A stretch of 64,000 nt of DNA from Cristatella mucedo. Its lineage: Eukaryota > Bryozoa > Phylactolaemata > Cristatellidae. The stretch spans positions 17,284 through 81,283 of the forward strand of contig WPIO01000336.1 in the NCBI GenBank assembly GCA_009760855.2. The letters run 5' to 3'. Positions 1 to 10,699 of this stretch are shown here, in pieces; positions within the stretch are counted from its first letter, which is position 1; each line of letters begins with the position of its first letter. Below the pieces are notes generated by a model. It ran no database searches, was not told the DNA's origin, and saw nothing but the letters and a program-made list of their open reading frames with translations. The position numbers and the translations under genes are program-made.

Positions 1-1430
1 TAATATCATGCTTGATAAACAACATGAATAACATGGTCAGGGGTGACATGCACAGGGTCAGCATGCAAATGTGGTTAGTGGCAGCATGCACAGTGTCAGC
101 ATGCACAGTGTCAGCACGCGTAAGCACATGAAGGACAAACAACATAAATAACATGGTTAGGGGTGACATGCACAGGGTCAGCATGCAAATGAGGTTAGTG
201 GCAGCATACACAGTGTTAGCATGCATAAGCACATGAAGGACGAATCACAGGGACCCACTAAATGCTGTCCTAAATAGGTGTGTTTTAAGTTCTTTTTAAA
301 TGTGGTCAAGTCAGGGGATGTTCTGATGCAAGTCGGGAGTAGGTTCCAGGCTTTCGGAGCATGCGAACTAAATGCACGGTCTCCGAAGGATTTGAAGTTT
401 GGACGAGGTATTGGTAAACTATTGGATTCCGAAATGTGGGTGGTACGATGCTTGGCCTGGCAGGGGAGTAGATCTGAGAGATAGGCTGGAGCCAAAGAAT
501 GAAGTGGCCTAAAAGTGAGCGATAAAACCTTGAAGTTGATCCGTTGCTTGACTGGTAGCCAGTGCAGGTCGGCGAGAAGTGGTGTGATGTGGCAACTGCG
601 ACGCTCACGACAGACAAGCCTAGCTGTGGAGTTTTGTACCAGCTGCAATCGCCTGATTGCACATGCCAGTAGGCCAGCAAGCAGTGACTTACAGAAGTCA
701 AGACGGGATGTCACAAATGCATTGACCAACTTAGACGTGGTATCCTTATCTAAACAAGCCCGATTTTTAGCAATGTTACGTAGCTGAACGAGGCAGACTT
801 GACTGTGGAGCTGATGTGGTCGTCTAGCGAGAGGTAACTTTGGAACATGACACCTAGATTTCGAGCTGATTCAACTGGAGATATGCTGGCAGAGCCAATT
901 TTGAGCGTTAGGCGTTCCGACTTCTGACTCACACTTGCTTTGCCCATAACTAGTAAGTTAGTTTTATCATAATACAATTTAAGACAATTTGCTTCCATCT
1001 ATGTGCGGATGTCATCATTACATGCAGCAAGTGAGTTGGGAGAATTCGACGAGCTGTACGGCTAGGAGGGATCAAAGGAAAGGTACAACTGAGTGTCATC
1101 CACATAGAAGTGAAAGCCTAGATTGTGCTTGGCAATGACGTCAGCAAGAGGGAGATGATAAACCGTGAAAAGAACCGGACCTAGCACGGAGCCCTGCAGT
1201 ACCCTGAATTTCAGAGGTACCTCGGATGATCTTTGTCCATTCACAATAATACTCTGGAGTCGCCCACTGAGATAGGTCCTGAACCATTTTAGAGCAGTGC
1301 CAGTGATGCCCAGGCGAAATGAGAGGTGCTCTAGAACTGCAAGGTTTGAAGTTTCAATATCTGAATTCAGCTGGTCTGCCACGACCTGGTGCAGTGTTTT
1401 GTTCCAGTTGTTTTGTTCAAGCAGTGTAGT
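1..1430 (-). mobile_element. LINE-A copy, 5'-truncated, 3' end beyond the window edge
   Basis: This is a non-LTR retrotransposon of an L2/CR1-like clade lying on the minus strand. The first ~270 bases are its 3' UTR, which contains two tandem copies (period about 130 bp) of a block rich in GTGCATGCTGACACT-like words. The coding part follows at 178-1382. The same family recurs about a dozen times in this window, and complete 3' ends elsewhere finish in (ATT)n. Confidence 0.85.
178..1382 (-). pseudogene. LINE-A ORF2 reverse transcriptase remnant
   Basis: Three open pieces (1382-1062, 998-750, 729-178) together cover the palm to C-terminal part of a LINE reverse transcriptase. The fragment begins near the RLGITGTALKWFRTYLSG region. 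It keeps QGSVLGPVLF and a catalytic box read as YVDDTQLYL (the family normally has YADD), then the C-terminal LPVKQRI and APKAWNLLPT signatures. The endonuclease domain and N-terminal RT are absent because of 5' truncation. Frame changes between the pieces show it is dead. Confidence 0.8.
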
Positions 1431-1921
1431 CTCTATATAGACTTGTAAAGCTAGATCTTGTCAACCTACTCGAAATGTCCCAAGTATGTCGCCATCTCAC
1501 CTGAAATTGCAAAGCTTTCCCAGCCTGCCGGCAAGGTGCCGACACGGTGCCATATCACAGCAGCCATGCTATTCACTGTCATTGCCACGTCTGCTTACGA
1601 CTCCCCGAAGGGCTAGCTGGAAAAAAACGGCTAGTGCTCACTGACCGCACCTGTTTTAGAAGGAGCCTTTACCGGAAGGAAATGTGAAGTCAGCTTGGAA
1701 GGCTCGGTCACAAGATGCAGTTCTCGTGTGCTGGTTGCTTGCAGACCATTCACCTGATTTGGTCTCGACTGCTGAAACCTATGAGGAAGTCAAGTCAGAG
1801 GTCAGAATACGATTGCCTGCCCCCACCTCAGTCGGATTAAGGGGGCTTTGATGCTGTGAGCTCTGCTCCAGCCGATAATGCTTCGCTCCCGCCCTGGTCG
1901 GTCTACTTTCAGCTGTGGTGT
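1431..1921. other. No gene recognised
   Basis: Unique-looking host sequence between the LINE and the GT repeat. I see no coding exon, repeat or RNA gene here. Confidence 0.4.
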
Positions 1922-2073
<152 letters not shown>

Positions 2074-2251
2074 TAAGTGTAAGTAACCTATATTTAGTGA
2101 TAGCTTGCTCGCTATGTCGATCGTTCAATGTGAGTTACCGACCACCCTTTCGTTTTTCTGTGCATGTATTCATGCATTCTCCGTTGGGTGCTCTTTAGGG
2201 TTTTTTTTATAGCAATGCCACGTCTAGATGCATTTTGATTGTCCGATGTAG

Positions 2252-3787
2252 GGCGAGCAAAATAGACCGACCCTGGGAGTGCCTGCAGGGCTGCAGCCGT
2301 CGCTCGGACCTCAGTCATCGGGTCTTGGCAGTCCGGGCAGTGCCACGAGTGGGGCCGGGGCCGATCCTGAGAAGCAAAAACTCATTCAGCAGCAGCTGGT
2401 ACTGCTTCTGCACGCACACAAGTGCCAACGCCGAGAGCGTACTGGAGGCAACATGAGCAGCGAGCAGGCTTGCAACCTGCCGCATTGTCGTACGATGAAG
2501 AGCGTCCTGCAGCATCTTGCTTCGTGTCGGGTCGTCAACGCCTGTCCGTGTATGTAAATTTGCACGATCTGTCGATACCTCTGTTGAGTGTTTGTGTGTG
2601 TGTGGGACCGTGTGCACTTGTGCCTGCTTTGACTGTTAGCATTTATTTTAGCCATAATTCTCTCCACTTCCCAGTCGGATTTATATACCTTTCTTTGGTG
2701 CTTCAAGCTGTTCAGGGTTACCATTCTACAGTTATCTGTTTTGTAGCAGCATCTGCGATTAATGCAGAACTGCCAGTAGCAAAATCATGCCCTTGAGTCA
2801 TAACGATAAGACTTTAGATCCGAGAATACTCAACTTAATAATTCGTTATTGCTTTGTGCTTGCTGCTTGTTTGTGAGCCCACGCGACCTGGTTTGTCCCA
2901 CTGTCAAATAAGAAGTTCTGGCTTATAAGCCTAAAGTAGGGAAATGTGTTTTTGAAACAATCGTTTAAGCTTGCTTAACTTCGATGCCCGAACCTGCTGT
3001 GTCGTGCTAGAACTTGACTGAGAAGTTTTCGCTTCTTTTATTATAATGATAATAATTCATTTGTATAGCGCTCCAAGAGAACTAAATCTCTATTCAGGCG
3101 CTTCACATATGCCTCATGGCTCGAACCCACGACCTCAGCCAGACCTTAGTCGGGGCAGCACCTAAACCGCTGGACCAACCCAGCTCGGCTTGTTGTACCT
3201 ATTTCGACTGCTACTTGATATGGACTGAGTATGATAGTGCACCTCATTGTCGCCTTTTTTTCTAAATTGCCACTTGGCCCGCCTGTTAGGTGTGGCTTTG
3301 TGTGGCCATTGCTAGTCGGTGCTTCCCATCCAACTGGTCGAGAGGGTTTGCTTAGCCCTCTGGCTTCAGACCCTCCCGGATGTGTATGCCTGGGCCCCAG
3401 GCTTAACTTAATTCTCGAGGCCCGCTTAAGCTTGGCATAGAGGAGCCATGGCTGTGACCGCCCAGAGGTAGAGCTTCGTTGATGCACTGTTTGTTGGTTC
3501 TACCATGTTAACTTTCTCTTGACAACCTCTGAGCACTGCCACTCTTTTGTCACTCTAGTAGCAGGCTGCTGGTCACCTTAGCAAAAGGATCTTTTGCGCT
3601 TGATATCTTTTTGTGTGCCCAAACGGTATAGCCTGGTGTATGTACATGCCGTGTCTTTGTTGTTTCAGTTGCTCATTGTGCATCCTCCCGAAGAATAATC
3701 TCGCACTGGAGGAATTGTACGAGAGGTGACTGCCCTATCTGCATTCCTTTTAAAAGTGCAAGTGCACGGCTGCAGCACAACTCATAA
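2252..3787 (+). CDS. TAZ1-type zinc domain protein, CBP/p300-like (copy 1)
   Basis: Two exons are visible: 2252-2549, after an AG at the end of GTCCGATGTAG, and 3669-3787, after TGTTTCAG. They are joined in phase 1 across an 1119-bp GTATGT...CAG intron. The product matches the TAZ1 domain of CREB-binding protein/p300, which binds transactivation domains in the nucleus. It shows [27 protein letters not shown], and in exon 2 [20 protein letters not shown]. All three HCCC zinc sites keep their ligands. Translation stops at TAA only ~12 residues after the domain, whereas CBP/p300 continue for over a thousand residues. No in-frame Met precedes the domain, so an upstream exon is needed. Exon lengths equal those of the partner at 43294. 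It may be a stand-alone TAZ1 gene or a partial duplicate of CBP/p300. Confidence 0.8.
3043..3191 (-). mobile_element. SINE-1, tRNA-derived with LINE-like tail
   Basis: Reading the minus strand gives a tRNA-like head with an A-box-like segment and the B box GGTTCGAGCC. A tail follows, reading AAGCGCCTGAATAGAGATTT, then AGCGCTATACAAATGAA, then a TTATTAT run. The duplicated segment at 43.3-47.4 kb lacks it, so it inserted after that duplication. Confidence 0.85.
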
Positions 3788-4614
3788 CGTGTGCAACTTG
3801 TGTTTGATTCAAGGTGAGTATTCATACAGCTGCATCTGCCATGCTTTATTTGATCTTTTGAATTTCTGCATCAAATGTTAGGTTAAAATCAGCAGTTTTG
3901 ATATTTCAGCGTTGACTAGCAACATGAGGTCGGATAAGCTAGTAGTGAACAGTAGCAGCCTGCATCTGATCGTTGGCCTTCACTTGTCTCCACATGCTTG
4001 TACAGTGGTTATTCGTAGTTACATTACATTATTATACATTAGCTGATGTTCTTATCTTGAATAAACTAGGAGTGAACTAGTGCCCAGGTGTTAACTTGTG
4101 CCGACAGCTGTGGATGCTCAGTTGCCTAATTGCCCAGTGTTATCGAATATATCTGTCAACTGCAGCTGGTTGTATGTAGCAGCTGGCCATCGTTATGGGC
4201 ACGGACTTGTATAGTTTCAATGCTTTCAGTTGGTTGCCTAGCTTATCAACCAATGGTTTTGGTACTATCGTGTTGACTCATATTTTGTTTGCTGATGCAA
4301 CTGCCGTTTGTGTCTGAGATGTGACTTCGGATCCGTTACGATTGGAATAATGAATGAATGAATGAATTGGAATAATAAATGAACATGCTCGGTATTTTTT
4401 GCTCTTGCTAGATAATTACCAAGCCTTGGGAAGGGCAGGTAATAAAGAAAGGTTTTACACTAGTGAATACTTGCAGAAGCGCGCAGAAGAGTACTGTGCA
4501 GTTCAGCTGAGTGAACTCTCTGCAGCTGCAGATTAGTATTGCTGCGATCAGTGCCAGTCTCTACACAAACTTCCTTATGCTGGTTCCAAATTGCTCGTTT
4601 GCATTCGCGTGGCA

Positions 4615-4674
4615 ATGGAATCGGCTTTTAGCAGAGCACCGTGGATAGCACGGGTTCTGGATTTACTTGCTGCG
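4615..4674 (+). CDS. Candidate 20-codon first coding exon (copy 1)
   Basis: An ATG opens 20 codons (MESAFSRAPWIARVLDLLAA) ending exactly at a good splice donor, GCG|GTAAGC. The duplicate at 46731-46790 encodes the identical peptide. The only three base differences between the copies in this stretch are all at synonymous third positions (ATA/ATT, CGG/CGA, CTG/CTT), while sequence just upstream differs without such a pattern. The product and the downstream exon are unknown to me. Confidence 0.35.
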
Positions 4675-5179
4675 GTAAGCTCTGGTAGGTCAAAATCGAT
4701 ATGCAATTAAATAGGGCAGACGGTGCTAACCCGGGAAATCGGTCAGCTGCCATTAGCAGAGAGCTTTGATGTTTTCCCAGCCTCTCACAGGTCTGTGACC
4801 TTAAGCCTGAGGTTCGAACATCTTAGTCACCAGTTGGTGGTGTAATATGGATCTCTTTGTAACGTGAGAAGTCGGCCACACCCGTGCAGTTGAACAAACT
4901 GTCGAAGTGGCCTTCAGTATTTCATGTGAATTTTAGCTCATGAAACATGCACTCGGCGTACAATTTGTGAGCAAGAATTTTGACAGTGATTCTCAAGAAT
5001 GTAGGTGGCTGTACTTTTGAAGTTATTAGTACTGCAAATTTTCTCGATGCTGCCAATGAGTCTTAGCTGAGAAGTAAGGTGCTCAAAATTCTCAACCCAG
5101 ATCATGATTTCCTGCCCTGTTTGAAGAAACTTGTATTGCCATTCGGTGTCAAGAGCAAATGCATTTAAGACTTCGGCTG

Positions 5180-5180
<1 letters not shown>

Positions 5181-5274
<94 letters not shown>
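5181..5274. repeat. (TA)n microsatellite
   Basis: About 94 bases of TA repeat with small interruptions. It is absent at the matching point of the duplicated copy near 47295. Confidence 0.97.
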
Positions 5275-5375
5275 GGGTTTGTTCAATCAGTTGAACCTTT
5301 GTTAAAAGGTAATAGCCACTTATAGCTGCCGAAAAGTGACGTTTATAAGCCTTTGAAGCAGCATTATACAGTCAT

Positions 5376-5879
5376 TTTTGTTGTGCAGCTCCGTTCCATC
5401 AACGTCTGAAGAATAGAATAAATATAATTAGAAATATGATGTATGTCTGTAGATCCACATGAGGACTTAATCTCCATTGAGGTGCTTCACATAAGCCTCC
5501 AAGATCTAGGCATTGCTGGCAGAGTTTAGTCTGGTCAATTGTCTACAAAAGCTGCTAAGTTCTAACGAGAAACCAAATTTGAAATGAAGATCTGTGAGCC
5601 AGGCAAACCTAGTTGAAATTTCTTGTCCAAGATAGTCTACTATCTTCTTAGTTACTGTTGAAATGTCCTCTGCCGGGAGACCAACGTTATCAGTTTTGTG
5701 TAGGTACGGTATAACCTTTTCTAATTTATGTATGCATACCATTTTAACTTGTTTGCTTAGAAGGAATATTACGTATTGCTGACTAGAAAGACAATCAAAA
5801 TAGCTGTTATTTTATTCGACCTTTCGAAGCCTTTTTTGGAAGCAGGCGCCGGTCGGCTCATTTATGAAAGCCGACAGTA
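5376..5879. other. No gene recognised; SINE-1 tail fragment
   Basis: 5455-5510 resembles a minus-strand SINE-1 tail (GAGGACTTAATCTCCATTGA, then TGCTTCACATAAGCCTC). A 78-codon minus-strand frame at 5742-5506 was not attributable to any family. Confidence 0.4.
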
Positions 5880-6035
5880 GATAGCCCTGGAGGCAAGGTG
5901 CTTGTTCTCTATGGCCGAATACGTGGGTTCGATTCTTGCAGTGGGCTATCCTTTATTGCCATCTGCGGGTGGTTTTTGAGCCGTTAAGGCTCTTCTGGGG
6001 CTATACTGATGAAGCTGTTACATCAGCTAATTGTA
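5880..6035 (+). mobile_element. SINE-2 copy
   Basis: This second tRNA-derived SINE family has a head with an AAGGTGCTTGTTC-like A box and the B-box-like GGGTTCGATTC. The body reads GGGCTATCCTTTATTGCC, GAGCCGTTAAGGCTCTTCTG, then a CAGCTAATT end. The same body recurs at 12060-12240, 33739-33841 and 48598-48985. Confidence 0.8.
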
Positions 6036-7530
6036 TTTATTAGAACGATAGGGATGCACGTGGTGCCACACTGCCTGATCCACTGGTTGGTAGCTCGGTG
6101 GTAGTGCCGCTGTGCTTTGCTGTGCTGTGCACTTTTCCTATTTCACTTAATCTGCTACTCTCTTGCGACCCTTATTTTAGAGCTTTTCAAAGCCTCATCG
6201 ATAGGAAGTGTACATAATGTAGTATGATGACATGGGAAAGCAGTTAGAACATCTCTTCTCTTTACTAGCGACCTGAATACTAGTTGGGCACCGTCTCTTA
6301 ATTTAATTTAATTTAATCGCAAAGTGCAGGATGCTAGGCTGGAAAGGGTCTGACTATTTGAATCACTTGTCGACTGTTCGACCAACATGTTTTTGCATTC
6401 GTATGTAAGGACTACCAACAATATCACTCTCACAAAAGTTAAATATAAAGGGAATTGTCTAACAAGCCAGCCACAGCAAGAATATATTGCACTGCTGGGC
6501 CAGTAGCACTGCAATATATTCCAGCCAGATGACTGTCGTAATAGTAATAATAATTAGACACATGTAAAGCGCTCAGATATAATAGATAGAAATTAGATAG
6601 AAATTTAGAAATAGACTAGATAGAAATAGAAACTAGATAGAAATTTAGTTATATTAAAATTTAACTAAATTTCTATCTAGGCCCTTTTAGGCCTGCTAGA
6701 AAGGAAGCATGTTAATTGATGCGGGATAAAATGCTAGGCATCTGTATGCATAAGAACCCATAGGGCAAGACCCGACAAATTCTGTGAGGAACAGATTCAG
6801 CTTCTTTTAAATGTAAAGGCAGGGAAAGCCATGACGTCTGTCTGGAGTGAGATTTGGGAAGCTGCCAACTGAAGGCAGGGTCTCCAAAGGATTTGAGGTC
6901 GATAGATAAACACGGCAGCCTTGCTTCCTACAAACTCAAATCTCACTCCGATCCTCCTTTTTGTAGGAGGTTTACACGGCAGTCTTGCTCTACTTGCTTC
7001 CTTATTCGCTCTGCCTACTGAACGTTCATGGGATGATAACTTTTGTTAGGGAGGTAGGGACTGGCCCTTTTGAGGCTCTCTGCCAACTCTTTGCTAACTC
7101 AATTACTGGTCGAATGAAACCTAACCCCTATAGACTTGACTGCTTGTCGCTTCGTAATACGATATTTGAACGCCGAGCTCGGAACGTCCCATAAGCAAGG
7201 ACTCACTTAGAACAAATCAGCGATATCACTGGTCAAGTCGCCTGCCTTTCCTCTCAAAGCAAGGCAGTAGGCCCAGCCTGAACGGCACCAAGGATTTGCC
7301 ACACCAGGCTCACGAATCTTACACTAACCGTAAGCAGACCTGCGAGTAGTGTGGTCTAGATTGGATGTTGTAGTTTGGTCGCACAGCAGAGAGACAGCCG
7401 ATTCCCAACACCGACAGTTTATTACTAACGTACGGAGCCGAAGAGCGCACGGCTCCCCTCGGCCCCTGCTCTCACACGACTCCCCTCCCCTGGTCGACTC
7501 CGATGACTCATCGACCACAACGGTGCACCG
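6036..7530. other. No gene recognised
   Basis: Host sequence with a degenerate LINE-A 3' fragment around 6790-6905 (GGTCTCCAAAGGATTTGAGG on the plus strand) and the hairpin listed separately. No convincing exon was seen. Confidence 0.4.
6633..6680. repeat. Perfect 19-bp inverted repeat
   Basis: CTAGATAGAAATTTAGTTA at 6633-6651 is exactly complementary to 6662-6680, with a 10-base loop. It lies in a TAGATAGAAA-rich stretch and could be a remnant of simple-repeat folding or a small MITE end. Confidence 0.7.
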
Positions 7531-7654
7531 GCCGACCCTGATGGTGAATCCACCATCTGGCCACCAGCTGGTCCATGCCACATCAAAGGCGGGGACCACA
7601 GCAGTGCACTGGCCGACCCTGATGGTGAATCCACCATCTGGCCACCAGCTGGTT
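7531..7654. repeat. 81-bp tandem repeat
   Basis: GCCGACCCTGATGGTGAATC begins at 7531 and again at 7612, giving a period of 81 bases (27 codons). Similarity continues weakly towards 7720. Both strands stay open across it because the period is a multiple of three. I do not take it as coding. Confidence 0.8.
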
Positions 7655-7998
7655 ACCGGCCTGTGTCCATACCACATCACAGGCGGACCACAGCTGTGCA
7701 CCGGCCCCTCTCGGTGGTGCATCTAACGGCTCACCAGTGGCTTATCAGACATACAATACATACATACAAACTACACGCTCCCTTGACCTTACGGTCACAA
7801 GTCAGGAGCCGGCATACAATATATACATACATACGTACATACGAACTACAGATGTGACAAAGGGCCATTGGCTATGTTTTTTTGACTAAGTAGGCCTAAC
7901 GCATGCAGTGATACCTGGCTGAAAGTAAAGCATTCTAGGCCGTAGAGCTGACATGGTCACGCTAACACTGCCAAGGATCGCCCGTTCACATGACATAC

Positions 7999-8328
7999 TT
8001 AGCATGCCGAAGATACCTGAGATATGTTGGTGGGGCTTGTTTTGAGAGCTACGTTTTCCAGTTTCGTTCTAACACCTCGTTTGCGAGTAACCAGTAAGTT
8101 GGTTTTGTCGTCAGTCAATTTAAGTAAGTTTGCTTTCAAATGTAAATTCAATTTTCTGATTTTGAAAGAAGCTTTTATATAGTAAGACGTCCTAGAACGT
8201 ATGGTGCGATCAAAGCATAGGTACACCAGTCTGTCATCTGGACAATAATGAAAGCCGATATTGTGATTAGCGATTACATTGGCATTGGCAGGAGCTAGAA
8301 AACAACTTTTGAAAGAAAGTACACCCAA
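7999..8328 (-). pseudogene. Degenerate LINE-A reverse transcriptase fragment
   Basis: The minus-strand frame keeps ANVIANHNIGFHY, an eroded catalytic box (CPDDRLVYLCFD), and LLKLTDDKTNLLVTRKRG. These line up with the ADVIAKHNLGFHF, YADDTQLYL and LKLNDDKTNLLV segments of intact copies. It is an old and strongly mutated copy. Confidence 0.75.
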
Positions 8329-9433
8329 AACAGGTCGCTATGATACGCCATACTTAACCGGGCCATCTCGGTTTGAGTGCTGCCTGCTGTTAAAATAGTC
8401 TCGGAAATCTTCCATCGAGATAGAACCTAAGTCGTTGCTGTACAGTGCCAATAATGTCCAGGCAAGAGAACAGGTGCTCAAGAAAGACTTAGTAATCAAT
8501 GGGTCAAACGATGATGTGAGAGCTAGCAGAGACTTTGCAAGTCAGCATTACTGTATTCCAATCTGCAGCAATCCTATCTAATTTAGCAGGAATCAATAGT
8601 GAATCGCTAGTATGAAACTTGAATTTCGAGTGAATATTGGAGTACACCTTATTGAGAATGTAATCCCAAACTTCCATGCTATTTCATTTGTGAGTTGTAA
8701 TCCAATCCACTTCAATCGCACGTAACGGCCCGGGCCGATACCAGAACGCTCCACAAATCACTGCACAGGATAGCATAAGAATGAAGCGACATTTCGTGGC
8801 TGCACTTGAATGACAGCATAGTAGTGTAATAAAGCAAACCAAGTTGAAGCTTCGCTGAGCCGTATTTTGATCGGTTTTGTAGGGTCGCCTTGCTTGCCCA
8901 TTTGGACTTTTAGGTGCTTTTATTCTCTTGCTCCGCCCATACGTGCACCTCGTAACTTATTTAACAGGCTTACCCTCGTACCACCCGACCCTTTTTATTA
9001 TATATTGTGACTATGCATCTGAACCAACCTCTCAAATGTTAAAAAATCGTTTTTCAATACTCGTATATACTAAGTCAGGAACTCGGCCGACTAATCGGGC
9101 ATTCGTGGTTATTACTGTATGGTCGTTAGTGCTTCTAACCTAATGTTTGCACAAGAATCCGTACTTCTGCGATCAGTGGTTGTAGTATACTAACCCTTTC
9201 GCAACTCGAGCTGTACGCGACGTAAAATCTGTCCGGTGGAACTCAGTACTGGCTTCAAAATAATCGTGATACTTGACGTTTAATAGAACTCTAAACATTC
9301 TTGCCCTTCCAAAAATCATTTGCCTTCCCATTTGAATGGTCTTGTACATGCCCGTGCTAGCTAAAAATATGCAAGTTTACTAAGTAGATTAAATGAATTC
9401 TGTCTAGCTTATCTGGTGTCAAAAATACCGAGT

Positions 9434-9437
<4 letters not shown>
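8329..9437. other. No gene recognised; weak LINE remnants
   Basis: 8350-8600 carries scattered LINE-A-like words on the minus strand. The rest shows no exon, RNA gene or repeat that I can support. Confidence 0.35.

Positions 9438-9513
<76 letters not shown>
9438..9513. repeat. (TA)n microsatellite
   Basis: About 76 bases of uninterrupted TA repeat. Confidence 0.98.
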
Positions 9514-9515
<2 letters not shown>

Positions 9516-9649
9516 CTTTACAAATACGTTGCCATTATTATTATTATATGATCATTTAGAAACCTATCTTACCTAATTATTATTAATACACCATCAATCG
9601 AAAGATAACCTTTGCAACGTCTCTGCCAAGGATAAAATAGAGCTACGAG

Positions 9650-10115
9650 ACGAGTTGCCTGTGTTCTCAACAACTAATGCTTCAGACGATATTTCCGTTG
9701 CATTTTATTTCAGCAACGAGCTATCTGTAGGCAATTGGCCATCGAGCTACATTTCCTTTTGTACAAGAATACGTTGCAGTCGTCACCAAATGTACAACCG
9801 TCATTGTTGACGAGCTAGCAGCTTTGGCATCAATCACAATATACAGGTATAAAACTTTAGTGCCGAGCCTTCAGCCGACGACTCCTCTCTGCCGAAGAGC
9901 AGCACCACAGCGACCTCCGGACTGTCACATTCCTGTCTCAGCAACCAATAGCCTGAACAGCTTCATTCAAATTCATCGGACGGTCCAGGCGAATGTTCAG
10001 GCGAAGGTTTAGGCCCACACAATGGCAAAGTACGGCTTTTGTCAATTGAAACTGAAAAATGTCATCAGATTCGAATTTCGCACAACCACTTTAAGACTGT
10101 CCATTCGCACAACGG
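9650..10115 (+). repeat. Segmental duplication, second block, copy 1
   Basis: Collinear with 49113-49294, a short piece at 50172-50189, and 50466-50710. Shared words include AATGCTTCAGACGATATTTC and CAGGCGAAGGT followed by AGGCCCACACAATGGCAAAG. This copy lacks the two LINEs found in the partner, so it shows the pre-insertion state. No clear exon was recognised in it. Confidence 0.8.
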
Positions 10116-10699
10116 AGATGCTCCGTCGGTGCTCCGCATTGGTCGGAACAGTCTCCAAAGAATTTAAGGTTGGTTAGAGGCAAATTTTAACCATCAAAGT
10201 CTAAAGTGCTGAAGTGAGGGTGTTACGATGTCCAGCCGCCAATAAAGTATTTCTTAAAGATACCAGAAGCTAAGGGAGAGGTTGCCGTACGAAAGTGCAG
10301 ACTTTGACATCGAGGCATGCTGCTACAGGGGATCGGGGCGGCACTGACAGCACTGACGGACACTGAGAGCGACGGCCAATCTGACTTCGACAGCCGATGC
10401 GACGCGTCAGCTGCGTTGAATGGCAGCAGCAGCTGTGACCTCAGCCCTTGCAAAAGCTGCAGCTTTAGCAGCAGCAGCCGCCACTTGCTCGCTCCTGTCC
10501 CCGACTGCAGAGCGGCAGCGGTACGGGCAAGTGCTGGCGAAAGCAGTGGCAGCCAACAGCCGTCGTCGTCACTGGAGGCTGCGGGCCGGTTAGATAGAGC
10601 TTCCTTGCCTAGGCTGGCTGTCTCGTGCACTACCGCCACTGCCATAGTAACAGTCGGAAGTGCGCACGACGGCTCTAAGATCTCAGATTGCTGCAGAAA
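10116..10699. other. CAG/CTG-rich stretch open on both strands, no gene called
   Basis: 10223-10772 is open for 150-160 codons on both strands. The frames are rich in Ser and Ala (plus) or Leu and Ala (minus), driven by CAG/CTG composition. No conserved domain or splice evidence supports either strand. Confidence 0.3.

Larger units (their letters stand above)
2228..5375 (+). repeat. Segmental duplication copy 1 (partner 43263-47400)
   Basis: Direct side-by-side reading shows collinear similarity to 43263-47400, covering the TAZ1 gene, its intron and downstream sequence. This copy has a SINE (3043-3191) and a TA repeat (5181-5274) that the partner lacks. The partner has a LINE (45210-46556) missing here. 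At that point copy 1 reads GGTAATAAAGAAAGGTTT, the unoccupied site. A second collinear block continues at 9650-10115. Confidence 0.85.

Noticed and set aside
5506-5742. 78-codon minus-strand frame with protein-like composition
   Set aside because: It vaguely resembles transposase-derived sequence, but no motif could be assigned and it overlaps a SINE tail region.
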